This document shows positions 63,129 to 64,000 of a stretch of 64,000 bases of DNA, piece by piece; position 1 is the stretch's first letter, and each line of letters starts with the position of its first letter. Location: NCBI RefSeq assembly GCF_951230155.1, contig NZ_CATNVD010000007.1, positions 105,865 through 169,864 of the forward strand, in the 5' to 3' direction. This stretch comes from Parablautia sp. Marseille-Q6255 (GTDB lineage Bacteria > Bacillota > Clostridia > Lachnospirales > Lachnospiraceae). Made by a program: the position numbers and the translations under genes. The notes beneath the pieces were generated by a model that was not told where the DNA came from, made no database searches, and was given only the letters and a program-made list of their open reading frames with translations.

Positions 63129-63158
63129 TTGACGATATTTTTATAATTTTGCTATAAT
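63129..63158 (+). promoter_or_regulatory. tetR promoter
   Basis: TTGACG (63129-63134), 18-base spacer, TATAAT (63153-63158). The operator palindrome starts five bases after the -10 box. Confidence 0.78.
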
Positions 63159-63162
63159 ATAG

Positions 63163-63202
63163 ATGATACACTTGTATCATCAAAGATGTAATAAGTGTAT
63201 CA
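63163..63202. promoter_or_regulatory. TetR operator sites
   Basis: ATGATACACTTGTATCAT (63163-63180) is a perfect inverted repeat with 8-base arms and a 2-base centre. A second partial copy in inverted orientation, AAGTGTATCAT (63192-63202), follows 11 bases later. They cover the transcription start expected for the tetR promoter and stand between tetR and the micropeptide/hydrolase genes, so one regulator could control both. Confidence 0.75.
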
Positions 63203-63266
63203 TAAGACTGTTGAACTATTCAACTTTATAACAAAAATGAAACAAAATGAAGGGGATTGTATCGTT

Positions 63267-63779
63267 ATGGATAATAGCGAAAAAAATAAATATGTAAAAC
63301 AAGAGATTACAAATGCGTTAATTGCTTTATTGAAAGAAAAAGACTTACAAACAATCACAATAAGTGAAATAACATCAAAAGCACAAGTCGGTAGAGTTTC
63401 GTTTTACCGAAATTATGCAAGTAAAGAAGATGTTTTGGAACAATACATGCTCTTTATTATCAAAGAATGGGAAAACAAAAATAAATCAACTGATTGTTCT
63501 ACTGATGTATTGCTTAAAACTCTATTTGAGCACCTCATTGTATACAAGAACTTTTATACCTTACTTTATAAAAAAGGATTGTTTTATCTTTTTAGAAATA
63601 CCATAAAGCAGACTATGATTAAAGATACTATACTATCTAATGCAGAGGCATACTCTGTTGCTTTTGTATCTTATGGTATTTATGGCTGGATAAAAGAATG
63701 GATAGCTCGTGGTATGCAGGAGTCAGCAGAAGAAATTTTTACTTTTTTACAAAATCAATCTGTTATCAGTACAAATTAG
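63267..63779 (+). CDS. TetR-family transcriptional regulator
   Basis: About 170 residues. The N-terminal helix-turn-helix is clear (LQTITISEITSKAQVGRVSFYRNYASKEDVLEQY), followed by a TetR_C-type helical ligand domain. The ATG at 63267 has AAGGGGAT ten bases upstream and gives the length normal for the family; earlier in-frame starts (63195, 63237) read into the operator region. Divergent from the small membrane protein and hydrolase, which it probably represses together with itself. Confidence 0.9.
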   Translation: MDNSEKNKYVKQEITNALIALLKEKDLQTITISEITSKAQVGRVSFYRNYASKEDVLEQYMLFIIKEWENKNKSTDCSTDVLLKTLFEHLIVYKNFYTLLYKKGLFYLFRNTIKQTMIKDTILSNAEAYSVAFVSYGIYGWIKEWIARGMQESAEEIFTFLQNQSVISTN

Positions 63780-64000
63780 CTTTTAACTGTTTTCAAAATT
63801 ACGATTATCATTGTTGCCATATCAAGAATTTTACGTTGCAATCATTTTTTGTAAATCATATTTTGCGTAAAATAGTCAAGACCACCGGCTTAGCCCAACA
63901 TCATAAACTTAAGCGGAAATTATTCCTATACCCGTTACTTTTTTAGATATAACAATTATATTTTATAGAAAAAAGTCCATACTTTCTCCAATGGAATTGT
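63780..64000. other. AT-rich end of the window, no gene recognised
   Basis: 220 bases after tetR. Short open frames exist but none has a ribosome site or recognisable content. No terminator hairpin of strength was found. Confidence 0.5.

Noticed and set aside
1..64000. tRNA or rRNA genes
   Set aside because: Scanning the intergenic regions by eye gave no cloverleaf with a T-loop GGTTCRANNCC and no rRNA sequence; a tRNAscan run would settle it.

Overview
The window looks like chromosome of a Lachnospiraceae-type gut Clostridium (Blautia/Dorea/Ruminococcus-like). Support comes from the six-cysteine SCIFF peptide with its radical SAM maturase, a one-piece SecDF, a leucine T-box, Clostridia-type promoters and AGGAGG ribosome sites, corrinoid methyl transfer genes and a GH31/ABC sugar locus. 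Most genes lie on the minus strand. I found no rRNA, tRNA or CRISPR.

Layout. 1-2600: end of a ureohydrolase gene; a group IIC intron sits between its stop codon and its terminator. 2700-5550: leuS with terminator, T-box leader and promoter. 5561-6831: intact ISAs1-family element with a 9-bp target duplication, then an AAA-ATPase/PD-(D/E)XK gene and a relic of a second ISAs1 copy. 8640-17280: alpha-glucoside locus with two GH31 enzymes, two permeases, a binding protein and a LacI regulator; the same 12-bp palindrome lies before the binding-protein gene and before lacI. 17350-22920: corrinoid C1 module with activator, corrinoid protein, PocR/AraC regulator and UroD-family methyltransferase. 23190-32260: RecJ, SecDF, SCIFF maturase and peptide, then a cobalamin-type ABC importer behind a B12 riboswitch. 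32320-41350: HAD phosphatase, DUF6483 protein, EF-G paralogue, tyrA, an MFS/AraC segment and an M18 aminopeptidase. 41367-46640: repeat-rich chimeric lipoprotein, pnp, rpsO, DUF3592 protein. 46630-55460: rimP-nusA-ylxR-ylxQ-infB-rbfA-nrnA-truB-ribF. 55616-59356: duplicated-domain secreted protein and the threonine operon tdh-kbl. 59450-64000: an AT-rich strip of small membrane proteins, degraded genes, a conjugative-element sigma-factor relic, and an intact TetR / 44-aa membrane peptide / alpha-beta hydrolase unit.

How it fits together. The B12 importer can supply the cofactor used by the corrinoid module, which probably removes methyl groups from a methylated substrate into C1 metabolism. 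The GH31 locus would import a short alpha-glucoside and hydrolyse it in the cytoplasm; no sugar ATPase is present, so a shared one elsewhere is implied. The rimP-infB cluster and rpsO-pnp are standard translation and RNA-decay operons.

No wholly new defence or biosynthetic system is evident. The best leads are the fused MetH-activation/RACo activator with a single methyltransferase, the SH3/substrate-binding chimeric lipoprotein with two variable repeat tracts, the 39-bp repeat array in infB, the EF-G paralogue with an altered catalytic site, the TetR-regulated micropeptide-hydrolase pair, and several MITE-like folded intergenic elements.
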